In this document: positions 1 to 5,969 of the stretch, one piece after another
Numbering within the stretch: the stretch's first letter is position 1
Layout of the letters: every line of letters begins with the position of its first letter
Assembly (NCBI GenBank): GCA_964373495.1
Contig: CAYJUW010000022.1
Coordinates: 1 to 14,341 of the forward strand
Direction of reading: 5' to 3'
Origin: JACQMJ01 sp964373495
GTDB taxonomy: Bacteria; Patescibacteriota; Minisyncoccia; Sungbacterales; SURF-37
DNA length: 14,341 bases
Program-made: the position numbers and the translations under genes
Notes under the pieces: model-generated
The model's database searches: none
The model's input: only the letters and a program-made list of their open reading frames with translations
Told to the model about the DNA's origin: nothing

Positions 1-389
1 TCAGGGTCTTCTATCCCCATATCCAAAATATCAAGTGCCGTACTCAAGAGACGTCTTGCCAGACCTGGACCTATAGCATTTCCATCGCCGCTGTGAACTC
101 CATAACCAATAAAAACACCGCTGGTTTCCTTGAAAGTGAGCCTATTCAGTGCCTCCCTCCATGGGCGAGTACTTCGACTTTTCTTGTACGCTATTAACAA
201 ACGAATAATATCTGAATAGTAAGCTTCTACTTTCTTTCTCGAGTTTTTGAATTCATCTATTTTTGTTTTTTTTAATAAGAACGGGTCTAAAAAAAGCCGT
301 GTATCAACTCCAATGACCGCATCAAATAATCCATTTTTCTCAAATGTCTGATGATCAACTCCTAAATATGAGCTAAATAATTGCGCCAT
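1..389 (-). CDS. Unrecognised protein, 5' part only, downstream gene of the RM operon
   Basis: The frame is open from an ATG at 389 to the window edge, about 129 codons, so the C-terminus is missing. The protein starts MAQLFSSYLGVDHQTFEKNG, followed by a segment rich in aspartate and aliphatics (VIGVDTRLFLDPFLL, about residues 26-40). A lysine-rich helical stretch follows, then a glycine-rich motif (GYGVHSGDGNAIGPGLARRLL, about 95-115) that could be a nucleotide- or phosphate-binding loop. I see no signal peptide or membrane segment. I do not recognise a named family; the opening resembles conserved hypothetical proteins that I associate, without certainty, with defence loci. The ATG lies 3 bases after the stop of the displaced C-terminal frame of the RM gene, which implies co-translation with it. 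The coding call is firm; the function is unknown. Confidence 0.7.
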   Translation of the reverse strand, partial: MAQLFSSYLGVDHQTFEKNGLFDAVIGVDTRLFLDPFLLKKTKIDEFKNSRKKVEAYYSDIIRLLIAYKKSRSTRPWREALNRLTFKETSGVFIGYGVHSGDGNAIGPGLARRLLSTALDILDMGIEDP

Positions 390-392
390 GCT

Positions 393-536
393 TTATAGGA
401 TTTTTCTTATATTTGCAATAGTTTTATCAAGTTTGTCTTCCCCACTTTCTATCTCTTTCAAAATCTCTTTTGGTTCGCGGTTGGCTAAATTATTCTCTGC
501 CAGATTTGGTGGAGGATTTGGGATTTTAGCTTTTGG
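393..536 (-). pseudogene. Displaced C-terminal reading frame of the RM gene
   Basis: A 47-codon frame without a normal start runs from just after a TGA at 537-539 to a TAA at 393-395. It overlaps the last 17 codons of the upstream RM gene in another frame. It reads PKAKIPNPPPNLAENN and continues to KTIANIRKIL, a lysine/glutamate-rich helical tail of protein-like composition. The annotated end of the RM frame (SQILHQIWQRII) looks less natural. Its stop is 3 bases before the ATG of the next gene, the spacing expected of a true gene end in this tight operon. The simplest reading is a one-base indel near the A-runs at about 522-534, either a real mutation or a sequencing error. A separate small protein without a start codon is less likely. 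Confidence 0.5.
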
Positions 537-3500
537 TCAAGGATTGAGCCGAGATAAGATTCTATGATTTCGTCCAGTTCCTTTTTTCCCGCCTCAAGCT
601 CTGGCGTAATTTTTTCGAGATACTTTTCATCTTTGGGAATTTTTACGGATTTTGCTCCGGCTTCAAGCCATACCTTAAAATAGACGGCTTCTGCTTCGGA
701 GCGGCACTGAATTGCCTTCTTCCCGGATTTTAATTGCCAGCCGAATAAACTTTTTTCAATTTCCGGTTTACCGTCTCGTTCTGGTAATTTCTTGGTTATA
801 AGGTCATCTCGGCTCAAGATTTTTTCTTGGTACCATTTTTTAAGATCTTTACCTTCAAGTTGGTTCAGAACCGTTTCTATGACGGCTTCAATATCAATGC
901 CCTTTTTTGTTTTCTTGCGCGCGCCGCCGCTTTTTGCTTTTTCAATCCTTGACTTCACTAAATCAACTACTGCCCGGTAAACTTCCAATTGTTCCTCCTC
1001 GGTAAGCCCGAGAATTTCGCCCATAATAATTTTGTCTAATTCCCGCCTAGCAGGTCTGATTTTATCTAGAGAGACTTCTTGGGATGAGGAAGCAATTTCT
1101 TTGAAAATCGAATCCGCATTCGTCATAAGAAGATTTCTAAATTTATTCACCAGTTTTTTCTTCATTATTTCTGGAATTCTATCAATATTAAAAATTGGTA
1201 AAGATTCGGCAACGATAACATCTATATCAGCAATTGCCTGAGCCCCAGTTAGTTGTCTACAGGTAAATTCAACAAAAAACCTTGATAAGGTTGAATTTAA
1301 TAGAGCTGCTAGAGTCAGTGTTTCTGCAGATTTTGTTGGGGTGATACCATATAGTTTTTTATCTTCAAAAACATTGTCATTTAGGAATATAGGCATTCTC
1401 TCACCGACTTTTGCTGGGAAAATTAAAGATGCATAATGCCAATTCTTTCCTAAACTGTACCAAGGTTCGGGACTACGCGAAGCACAAGTTGGTCTTTTAT
1501 TGAAACCTTGTCTTTCACCCCATTCGATATATCTCAGCAAACTCGTACCTTTTAATTCTTCCTTTGTTTTATGACATATGATTACTTTATTCTTTAAAGT
1601 TTGTTTATCTAATTTATATCCTTTTACCTCTTTTAATGAGAAGATGATTGGTTGCAAATATTCTTTTTCAATTTTACGGCGTTTGATTTCTTCTTCAGTG
1701 AGATAGAAAAACTCGTTGGCGCCGGTCTTAATGCCAAAGCGGACATTGGCAATTTGTTTTAGCGGCACTAATTTATCTTTGCCTTTTTCCAGAATCTTGA
1801 AGAAAATATCCGGGGCGCGGAGATACTTGCCCCATTTTGCTCCTACATATTTTTGTTCCTCGGCATCAAAACCCTCGCCCCAGAGTTCGGACTGCTTTTT
1901 CGGATATATGCGAAGTTCAAAATTCTGATAAAAATCATCAGGGGCGAGAATCGTTTTAAAAAGATTATCAATCGCCTGTTTTCGCTCAACTTGTTTTGCC
2001 CAGATGGTTTGGGCCGGTGGAATAAAGTCGCGCAGACGCTTTGAAAGATACACAAAGCGGACCAAATTGTCATCCCGCTCTTTCTTTCTGTCATTTCCTG
2101 CCGCTTTCTCCAAAATTACAATCACGGTGTTAATATCCGCATCCTCAAACCAGCGCTCTACTTTTGATTCAATAATCGCGATAATTTTGTAGTTTTTGAG
2201 GAAAAACTCCTGAAGGCCGGCTCCGTATTCAACGTCCAGCCAAGCGTTAGAAACTATAAACCCGAATCTTCCGCCGTTTTGCAAAAATTTAGCGCCGTGA
2301 ATAAAGAAATACGCGTAAATACCGGAACGTTTTGAAAGCGCGGCGTAAGTTCCTTCCACCATGCTCTTCCTTCCTCCGGCTGACGGATGAGATAATGCTT
2401 TTTCAATCAGTTTTTCTTTATATGTTTCTTCGCCGCTGATTTCAGAAATCTCCTCCTGGCGGGTATAAGGAGGGTTGCCAACTATCGCGTCAAACCACCG
2501 CGGATATATTACCTCCAACCCCTCCTTGCTCATGGTTTTCAGCATTACTTTTCGCACGTCCTCCGGCAGTTGGAATCCTTTTTCGTCAGAACTTAAGAGG
2601 TCAAAAAAGTCCTTTTGGATAATCCGCGGATAGTTCTTCTCGGCGGCAAGATCGTTAATGGCAAGATTAATGGTGGCAAGATGCGCCGGGAATTTGGCAA
2701 TGTCGTTGCCCCACAAAGTATTGAGAATCGCTTCATGCTGAAGCCGCTGGCTCATCAGTTTCTTTTGCTGATAAGCGCGAACCAAAAATGTGCCGGCGCC
2801 GCAAGAAGGGTCAAACACTTTATCATTTTCATGCCGGACCGAAAATTGGAGGATGAGGTCCACCACATCCGGACTGGTAAAATATTGGCCGAGATTATGC
2901 CGTTCATCTTCAGGAATTAAACGTTCAAAAACACGTCCAATTACATCAAAACCCAAAGTGGCGAAATCATACCTTCTCAAAACATTGACGAGCTCCTTAA
3001 TCTCCTCAACGACCTCGCGGCTTTCGGGAAACGCAACCGCATCGATGAAATCGGTAGTATAAATCGTTTCGTAATCAATTTTGAGTACTTGGTTAAAATA
3101 GCTTTGCAGGACTTCTTGAAGCAAGCCGCCCTGCGTAATGTCTTTGGGAATTTCGAGAGGAGGGAGCTTGTCGGGTCGCTTCAACTGAAGCGCATTGTAA
3201 AAAAGGATTTTATTTACCAGAAGATATGCGGTTTGTCGCGCTACGCGCTCATAGTCTCCATCGTTTTCAATAAAAAAACTCCAGCCCTGGTCGGTGAACC
3301 ATCGGGAAAGATCTCTTGCGAAATCCTTATTTTTATGAGCCGTGTCATAAATAATGCTTTGATAGTAATAAGCAAGCTTCTTTATCTTTTCTTGCAGACG
3401 ATAAATAAGCAGTTCGTCAATTGCCAAACGCGGCTCGGTTTTTCTGCCCGTTGAAAGTTCGTAAAGATCTGTCAGAAACCTTTCCAGGGTCACCTTGGTC

Positions 3501-3991
3501 GGGGTTTGGTAACGGCCGTCTTCTATGCGGTTTAGATCATACACATCCGATAAATAGTAGCGGCCGATAATCTGTTCCTCTTCTGGTTTTCCAGAGTTTA
3601 CTCTTTCTGTATTCCAAAGTATCAACTCGCGGAAGTTTGAGGTGGTAAAGTAAGTTGCGCGTCTTTCAACGGCTTTTTTGCGCGCCGGCTCTTTGGGGTC
3701 GTCATTGTTAAACGGATCCCATTGCGGCGGCTTAAACTCCATCACGCAGAGCACATCCTGACTCCGCCTGGTTTTAAAGATTACTGAATCCGGAAATTTA
3801 CGGTCTCTTCCGCCTGTTTCCACGTGCGGAAGGCCCAAATCGAGATTTTTTGTCTCGATAATTCCTCTCATCCAATGCATGATAAGCGCTGAGGCTGATC
3901 TTTCGGTTAAATGCGTCGTTGATTCAAATGGACTCGGAATAACTGCCGATGTATGGCGCGTAATTTTTCCTCGCTTATTATTTTTTGCCAT
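485..3991 (-). CDS. Type IIG-like restriction-modification enzyme (fused nuclease and N6-adenine methyltransferase)
   Basis: This 1168-residue protein combines cleavage and adenine methylation of one recognition site, the arrangement of type IIG/IIL enzymes. An N-terminal PD-(D/E)XK-like nuclease is suggested by P67-D68 and E85-F86-K87 (VMEFKPP). A long helical connector follows to about 360. The methyltransferase has motif X GQYFTS at 368-373, SAM-binding motif I DPSCGAGTF at 394-402 and catalytic motif IV NPPY at 506-509. About 700-960 should be the target recognition domain, followed by a charged helical C-terminus. The ATG lies inside the end of the RadC-like gene (14-nt overlap), so translation is probably coupled. 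The frame ends at a TAG at 485-487, but a different frame continues to 393, so the native C-terminus is probably about 30 residues longer and different. The local DNA is AT-rich relative to the right-hand genes, suggesting transfer. The recognition site cannot be read from sequence. Confidence 0.9.
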   Translation of the reverse strand: MAKNNKRGKITRHTSAVIPSPFESTTHLTERSASALIMHWMRGIIETKNLDLGLPHVETGGRDRKFPDSVIFKTRRSQDVLCVMEFKPPQWDPFNNDDPKEPARKKAVERRATYFTTSNFRELILWNTERVNSGKPEEEQIIGRYYLSDVYDLNRIEDGRYQTPTKVTLERFLTDLYELSTGRKTEPRLAIDELLIYRLQEKIKKLAYYYQSIIYDTAHKNKDFARDLSRWFTDQGWSFFIENDGDYERVARQTAYLLVNKILFYNALQLKRPDKLPPLEIPKDITQGGLLQEVLQSYFNQVLKIDYETIYTTDFIDAVAFPESREVVEEIKELVNVLRRYDFATLGFDVIGRVFERLIPEDERHNLGQYFTSPDVVDLILQFSVRHENDKVFDPSCGAGTFLVRAYQQKKLMSQRLQHEAILNTLWGNDIAKFPAHLATINLAINDLAAEKNYPRIIQKDFFDLLSSDEKGFQLPEDVRKVMLKTMSKEGLEVIYPRWFDAIVGNPPYTRQEEISEISGEETYKEKLIEKALSHPSAGGRKSMVEGTYAALSKRSGIYAYFFIHGAKFLQNGGRFGFIVSNAWLDVEYGAGLQEFFLKNYKIIAIIESKVERWFEDADINTVIVILEKAAGNDRKKERDDNLVRFVYLSKRLRDFIPPAQTIWAKQVERKQAIDNLFKTILAPDDFYQNFELRIYPKKQSELWGEGFDAEEQKYVGAKWGKYLRAPDIFFKILEKGKDKLVPLKQIANVRFGIKTGANEFFYLTEEEIKRRKIEKEYLQPIIFSLKEVKGYKLDKQTLKNKVIICHKTKEELKGTSLLRYIEWGERQGFNKRPTCASRSPEPWYSLGKNWHYASLIFPAKVGERMPIFLNDNVFEDKKLYGITPTKSAETLTLAALLNSTLSRFFVEFTCRQLTGAQAIADIDVIVAESLPIFNIDRIPEIMKKKLVNKFRNLLMTNADSIFKEIASSSQEVSLDKIRPARRELDKIIMGEILGLTEEEQLEVYRAVVDLVKSRIEKAKSGGARKKTKKGIDIEAVIETVLNQLEGKDLKKWYQEKILSRDDLITKKLPERDGKPEIEKSLFGWQLKSGKKAIQCRSEAEAVYFKVWLEAGAKSVKIPKDEKYLEKITPELEAGKKELDEIIESYLGSILDQKLKSQILHQIWQRII

Positions 3992-4295
3992 TTTTGTCTA
4001 GAATTTCATTAGCAATACGGCGGGCAAGTTCAAAAGCCGCCGCAATACGAATAATTTTAACATCCCCGAGACCTTTTATATCAAGAAGTTTATGAAGGGG
4101 TTGATTAGCAAGTCCCCGAAATGATCCATATTTCTCAATAAGCTCCTTCGCGATCTCTTCGGCGGGTTTATTCTTTGTACCAATAGAAATAAGAATAGCC
4201 AAAAGTTCGACATCAGAGAGCTTATCCGCACCGAGTTCTCTTAATTTACCGCCGGGGTGTTGCCATTTTTGCTCGCTTTGTTTGTATTTTTTCAT
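3978..4295 (-). CDS. RadC-like N-terminal (HhH) domain protein, lacking the JAB domain
   Basis: 105 residues matching only the N-terminal part of the RadC/UPF0758 family: GGKLRELGADKLSDVELLA at about 15-33, ISIGTKNKPAEEIAKELIEKYG, and a helix-hairpin-helix (LLDIKGLGDVKIIRIAAAFELARR, about 69-92). Full RadC proteins are about 220 residues, with a C-terminal JAB/MPN-type domain and its metal-binding histidines. None of that is present; the protein stops after a short lysine-rich tail. HhH modules bind DNA backbone non-specifically, so a DNA-binding accessory role is reasonable. It overlaps the RM gene start by 14 nt, so the two are almost certainly made together. The truncation coincides with the overlap, so it looks stable rather than like random decay. 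RadC's own function is still debated, so I do not call this a repair protein. Confidence 0.8.
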   Translation of the reverse strand: MKKYKQSEQKWQHPGGKLRELGADKLSDVELLAILISIGTKNKPAEEIAKELIEKYGSFRGLANQPLHKLLDIKGLGDVKIIRIAAAFELARRIANEILDKNGKK

Positions 4296-4462
4296 GACTC
4301 CAGATTAAACCAAAAGTTCGGAATCCGAAAGCGGTTCGACTCTGCTCACCACAAGCCACTCCCTCCTTCGCGTAAAGCTTCCGCCGTCGCTGCCTCCTTC
4401 GCCAGAGGTTATGGAAGGCCGAAGAAAGCTTTGGCGGACAAGTGTTAGGTCGGAATTCATAT
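4296..4462. repeat. Intergenic gap with degenerate REP-like sequence
   Basis: The 167-base gap between the HTH gene and the RadC-like gene holds a stretch at about 4333-4357 (GGTTCGACTCTGCTCACCAC). It resembles the REP-like repeat at 9017-9046. It also holds an imperfect inverted repeat around AAAGCTTCCGCC (4373-4384) and AAAGCTTTGGCGG (4426-4438), with CCTTCGC pieces between. I see no gene here. The repeats suggest this boundary has been open to insertion. Confidence 0.4.
4304..4332 (-). promoter_or_regulatory. Possible promoter with palindromic site before the RadC-RM operon
   Basis: On the minus strand, TTTAAT (4304-4309) sits 8 bases before the RadC-like ATG. Upstream is a perfect palindrome, TTCGGA-A-TCCGAA, at 4317-4329. 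The -35 match, GCTTTC at 4327-4332, is poor. The palindrome lies where an operator would act on this promoter, and the neighbouring HTH protein would be a candidate ligand. That link is inference from position only. Confidence 0.3.
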
Positions 4463-4657
4463 TTATTTTCTTTTACGCTTGATATTACTCGTTTCCTCTA
4501 AGAACTGATCCAGATCGGATTGCTTGATGCGCCACATGCCGATTTTGGATGCTTTAAGCTTGCCCTGCTCAATGTAGCGGACTATGGAGCGATAGCTCAC
4601 TCGTAACATTTTAGCCGCTTCTTTCGCGGTTAAAAGTTTTTCTTCTGGGTTTGTCAT
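4463..4657 (-). CDS. Small excisionase/MerR-type HTH DNA-binding protein
   Basis: 64 residues with the pattern of excisionase-family helix-turn-helix proteins (HTH_17-like): LLTAKEAAKMLRVSYRSIVR at about 8-27 is the winged-helix recognition unit. It is followed by YIEQGKLKASKIGMWRIKQSDLDQFLEE, where GMWRI forms the wing, and a basic tail (NIKRKRK). Such proteins act as recombination directionality factors or as small regulators. No integrase is visible in the window. Because it stands at the head of the RM island, a controller role is attractive but unproven. A near-consensus promoter with an inverted repeat lies directly upstream. No Shine-Dalgarno sequence precedes the ATG, and the predicted 5' leader is only about 14 bases. 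Confidence 0.8.
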   Translation of the reverse strand: MTNPEEKLLTAKEAAKMLRVSYRSIVRYIEQGKLKASKIGMWRIKQSDLDQFLEETSNIKRKRK

Positions 4658-4677
4658 AACAAATTCGCGTTACATCC

Positions 4678-4706
4678 ATTATAGCGCTCATTGTCAAAAA
4701 TGACAA
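4678..4706 (-). promoter_or_regulatory. Promoter of the HTH gene with overlapping inverted-repeat operator
   Basis: Minus strand: -35 TTGTCA (4701-4706), 17-bp spacer, -10 TATAAT (4678-4683). This is a perfect -10 and a near-perfect -35. The inverted repeat TTGTCA-AAAA-TGACAA occupies 4691-4706, covering the -35 and part of the spacer, which is a classic repressor position. Autoregulation by the HTH protein 20 bases downstream is a reasonable inference. Confidence 0.7.
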
Positions 4707-4763
4707 AACTTGGCAAATCCAAATTACCGCGTTTGAACTTCTCAAAAATGACGCACACAAAAG

Positions 4764-4787
4764 AAAAAGCACCGCTTTCGGCGGTGC
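4764..4787 (-). terminator. Rho-independent terminator of the tRNA-Asn unit
   Basis: On the minus strand GCACCGC-CGAAA-GCGGTGC (4769-4787) forms a 7-bp GC-rich stem with a short loop, followed at once by TTTTT (4764-4768). It lies about 90 bases past the 3' end of the tRNA-Asn and before the HTH gene promoter, so it separates the two transcription units. Confidence 0.8.
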
Positions 4788-4789
4788 AT

Positions 4790-4862
4790 TTCCCATCTGG
4801 CTCCGGCGGCTGGATTCGCCTAGCCCGCTGACCGCACCAGCGGTCGGCCAGGGGATCCATAA
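4790..4862 (-). other. Strongly folded 3' trailer of the tRNA-Asn transcript
   Basis: This segment has nested inverted repeats: GACCGC-ACCA-GCGGTC around 4830-4846, alternative CCGCTG/CAGCGG pairing in the same place, and GGCT/AGCC bracketing GGATTCGCCT. It resembles a tRNA arm at first sight but has no GGTTCGAATCC T-arm and no acceptor pair. I read it as structured trailer or a palindromic repeat, not a gene. Confidence 0.4.
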
Positions 4863-4915
4863 TTCTAACCTCATTTCCTCCGGTGGCAGGATTCGAACCT
4901 GCGACCGTCTCCTTA

Positions 4916-5467
4916 CACGTGTCCCAATGTTTCCATCGGGGGTGGACTATATCATCACCCACCCTAGGCGGGGCGAGGCGCTTCCTCCGATTTAATTCGG
5001 AGTACTCCCGTGCGGGATAGTCTCTACACCTTCCCCGGAACTTCCGGAGCTTGGCTCGGGGTTACCCTCTCGGGGGCTTCTCCGATTTCACCTCGTTTGT
5101 CAGCCAGAATTACTTCTGGAAGCTGCGTAATACCGGCCTCGATTTCTCGATGGCAGTTAGCGCAAACGAGGACGCATTTATCTAGCTCGACTCTAACTTT
5201 CCCCCATGAGCGCGTGTATCCCTTGTCAGCAATACCAAACTCTTTCTCTACATGGTTTACATGATGGAGATCGAGCGCTCCTGGATACTTGCTGTAGCCG
5301 CAGACTTGACACTTGCCGCCCTTGTATTCGATGGCGAGAGTTTTTAGCTTTCGCCTGCGCTTTGCCACCGCGCGAATGAGTTCCTCGCGGCGGTCGGCGT
5401 ACGTCCGTCTATCCGCCATGTCTTTATTGTACCAATTGCCTGCTTTGGTAGATAGCGAACGTGTTCC
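4916..5467 (-). ncRNA. Group I self-splicing intron, IC3-like
   Basis: This 552-nt intron ends with the required G (complement of 4916) and follows a U at the 5' exon end. P1 can form between exon CCTGT and the guide GCAGG about 30 bases inside, leaving a U-G wobble at the splice site. The catalytic core is read near the 3' end: CCGAGCCAAGC, then GAAGGTGTAGAGACTA with the P7 5' strand, a P8-like hairpin (CTCCG-AATTAAAT-CGGAG, about 4984-5001), P7 3' strand GATATAGTCC (about 4945-4954), and P9 CCCGATG-GAAA-CATTGGG with a GNRA loop. Core wording is very close to my recollection of the Azoarcus tRNA-Ile intron, hence IC3. I did not resolve P3 to P6 completely. An HNH gene occupies most of the intron, apparently in the P2 region. 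Confidence 0.9.
5024..5419 (-). CDS. Intron-encoded HNH homing endonuclease
   Basis: 131 residues. A basic N-terminus (RREELIRAVAKRRRKLK) leads into an HNH-type zinc nuclease: C37-x2-C40 (CQVCGY), DLHH at 50-53 carrying the metal/catalytic histidines, and C86-x2-C89-H90 (VCANCHREIE). Such enzymes cut intron-less alleles and spread the intron, in this case to tRNA-Asn genes. The ATG is 48 nt inside the intron. The TAG stop falls inside the conserved GGTGTAGAGACTA core element, so roughly the last 20 codons (proline/glutamate-rich, ending QAPEVPGKV) are also ribozyme core sequence. The nuclease motifs are intact, which suggests an active or recently active element. No Shine-Dalgarno sequence is visible. 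Confidence 0.9.
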   Translation of the reverse strand: MADRRTYADRREELIRAVAKRRRKLKTLAIEYKGGKCQVCGYSKYPGALDLHHVNHVEKEFGIADKGYTRSWGKVRVELDKCVLVCANCHREIEAGITQLPEVILADKRGEIGEAPERVTPSQAPEVPGKV

Positions 5468-5566
5468 ACAGGGAGCCGCTCTACCGCTGAGCTACACCGG
5501 AGGAAATGAGGTTATTCATATTATTTCAAAGTGCACTATACATTCACCAGCCGGCGGAGGCGGAGA

Positions 5567-5611
5567 GCCCCGACGCGCTTCGCGGTCGGGGCCCCGACTT
5601 GGCGTCGGGGC
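5567..5611. repeat. Two tandem GC-rich hairpins
   Basis: GCCCCGAC and its complement GTCGGGGC alternate twice. The first hairpin is 5567-5592 and the second 5591-5611, with loops GCGCTTCGCG and TTGGC. They lie in the leader expected for the tRNA-Asn transcript. This looks like a palindromic REP-type repeat; it could stall or process the leader, but nothing shows that directly. Confidence 0.6.
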
Positions 5612-5631
5612 TACCCCGGAATACAAGAATT

Positions 5632-5660
5632 ATCGTAACGGATTTTGGGATGCTTGTAAA
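5632..5660 (-). promoter_or_regulatory. Probable promoter of the tRNA-Asn unit
   Basis: Minus strand: -35 TTTACA (5655-5660), 17-bp spacer, -10 TACGAT (5632-5637). Transcription would start near 5625, about 120 bases before the tRNA. The -10 lies inside one copy of a 10-bp direct repeat (5631-5640 and 5672-5681), possibly a regulatory site. Confidence 0.5.
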
Positions 5661-5738
5661 CGTTTCATTCGTATCGTAACGCTTCAATGGGGGTTTTCTT
5701 CGCCGCCTGCCGGGCGGGATGGAGATTTGGGGCATTCA

Positions 5739-5764
5739 AAAACCTGCTCATTATAGCAGGTTTT
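5739..5764. terminator. Bidirectional terminator-like hairpin
   Basis: AAAACCTGCT-CATTAT-AGCAGGTTTT is a perfect 10-bp stem with A/T tails on both sides, so it could stop transcription from either strand. No plus-strand gene ends here. On the minus strand it would insulate the tRNA-Asn promoter from read-through. A short unannotated RNA upstream on the plus strand cannot be excluded. Confidence 0.65.
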
Positions 5765-5933
5765 CGCCCGGAATCAACGCGCGCCGTCCTTGCCCCCCCG
5801 CACTGAAAAATGGCATAGTGGCTCTCCGCCGCCGCGGAGTAAGGTAATCATTCGGAAACAGGAGATCTCCCGAAGTCCAGATGCAATGCGTGGGGCACCA
5901 CATGGGCGTCATGCCATGTTCTAGTGACGGGAC
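5765..5933. other. Intergenic region, no gene seen
   Basis: Mixed-composition sequence with small palindromes (CCGCCGCCGCGG; CATGGGCGTCATGCCATG around 5900-5917). I find no open frame, tRNA or recognisable RNA here. Confidence 0.4.
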
Positions 5934-5961
5934 TTGCCGAAAAACTGTCGTGTGCTACCAT
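5934..5961 (+). promoter_or_regulatory. Promoter of the DUF7282-like gene (leaderless)
   Basis: -35 TTGCCG (5934-5939), 16-bp spacer, extended -10 TGC-TACCAT (-10 at 5956-5961). Initiation 7-9 bases downstream falls on or next to the ATG at 5970, so the mRNA is predicted to be leaderless. This also supports the ATG at 5970 over the TTG at 5934. Confidence 0.5.
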
Positions 5962-5969
5962 TACCGGTA

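Larger units (their letters stand above)
4878..5501 (-). tRNA. tRNA-Asn(GTT), interrupted by a group I intron
   Basis: Exon 1 is 5501-5468 and exon 2 is 4915-4878. The joined exons give a 72-nt cloverleaf: acceptor TCCGGTG/CACCGGA, D-arm GCTC-AGCGGTA-GAGC, anticodon stem GCTCC/GGAGA (27-43 mismatched), loop CTGTTAA with anticodon GTT, variable CGGTC, and T-arm GCAGG-TTCGAAT-CCTGC. T1, A72 and discriminator G73 are typical of bacterial tRNA-Asn. The intron lies between U35 and U36. Joining the exons elsewhere could give a tRNA-Thr(TGT) loop, but that does not fit the discriminator, the first base or the P1 pairing. No CCA is encoded. A promoter at 5632-5660 and a terminator at 4764-4787 frame the unit. 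Confidence 0.88.
4866..5514. repeat. 20-bp perfect inverted repeat bounding the tRNA-Asn gene
   Basis: The left arm 4866-4885 (TAACCTCATTTCC then TCCGGTG) is the exact reverse complement of the right arm 5495-5514. Seven of the pairs are the normal acceptor stem. The other 13 lie outside the mature tRNA and include pairing of discriminator G73 with the base before position 1. The precursor would therefore have an uninterrupted 20-bp acceptor helix, unlike the single-stranded flanks RNase P normally meets. Confidence 0.85.

Noticed and set aside
4790..4862. Possible second tRNA next to tRNA-Asn
   Set aside because: It has hairpins and GGATTCGCC but no T-arm consensus, no acceptor pair and no anticodon arm.
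4878..5501. Reading the interrupted tRNA as tRNA-Thr(TGT)
   Set aside because: That needs the intron boundary after CCCT, which loses the P1 pairing with GCAGG; U1 and discriminator G73 also favour Asn.
5567..5681. CRISPR array
   Set aside because: Only two copies of each short repeat, unequal spacing and no spacer-like units; no cas genes in the window.
5313..5756. Plus-strand frame across tRNA exon 1 and the hairpin region
   Set aside because: It is antisense to the HNH gene and tRNA, and runs through repeats and a terminator.
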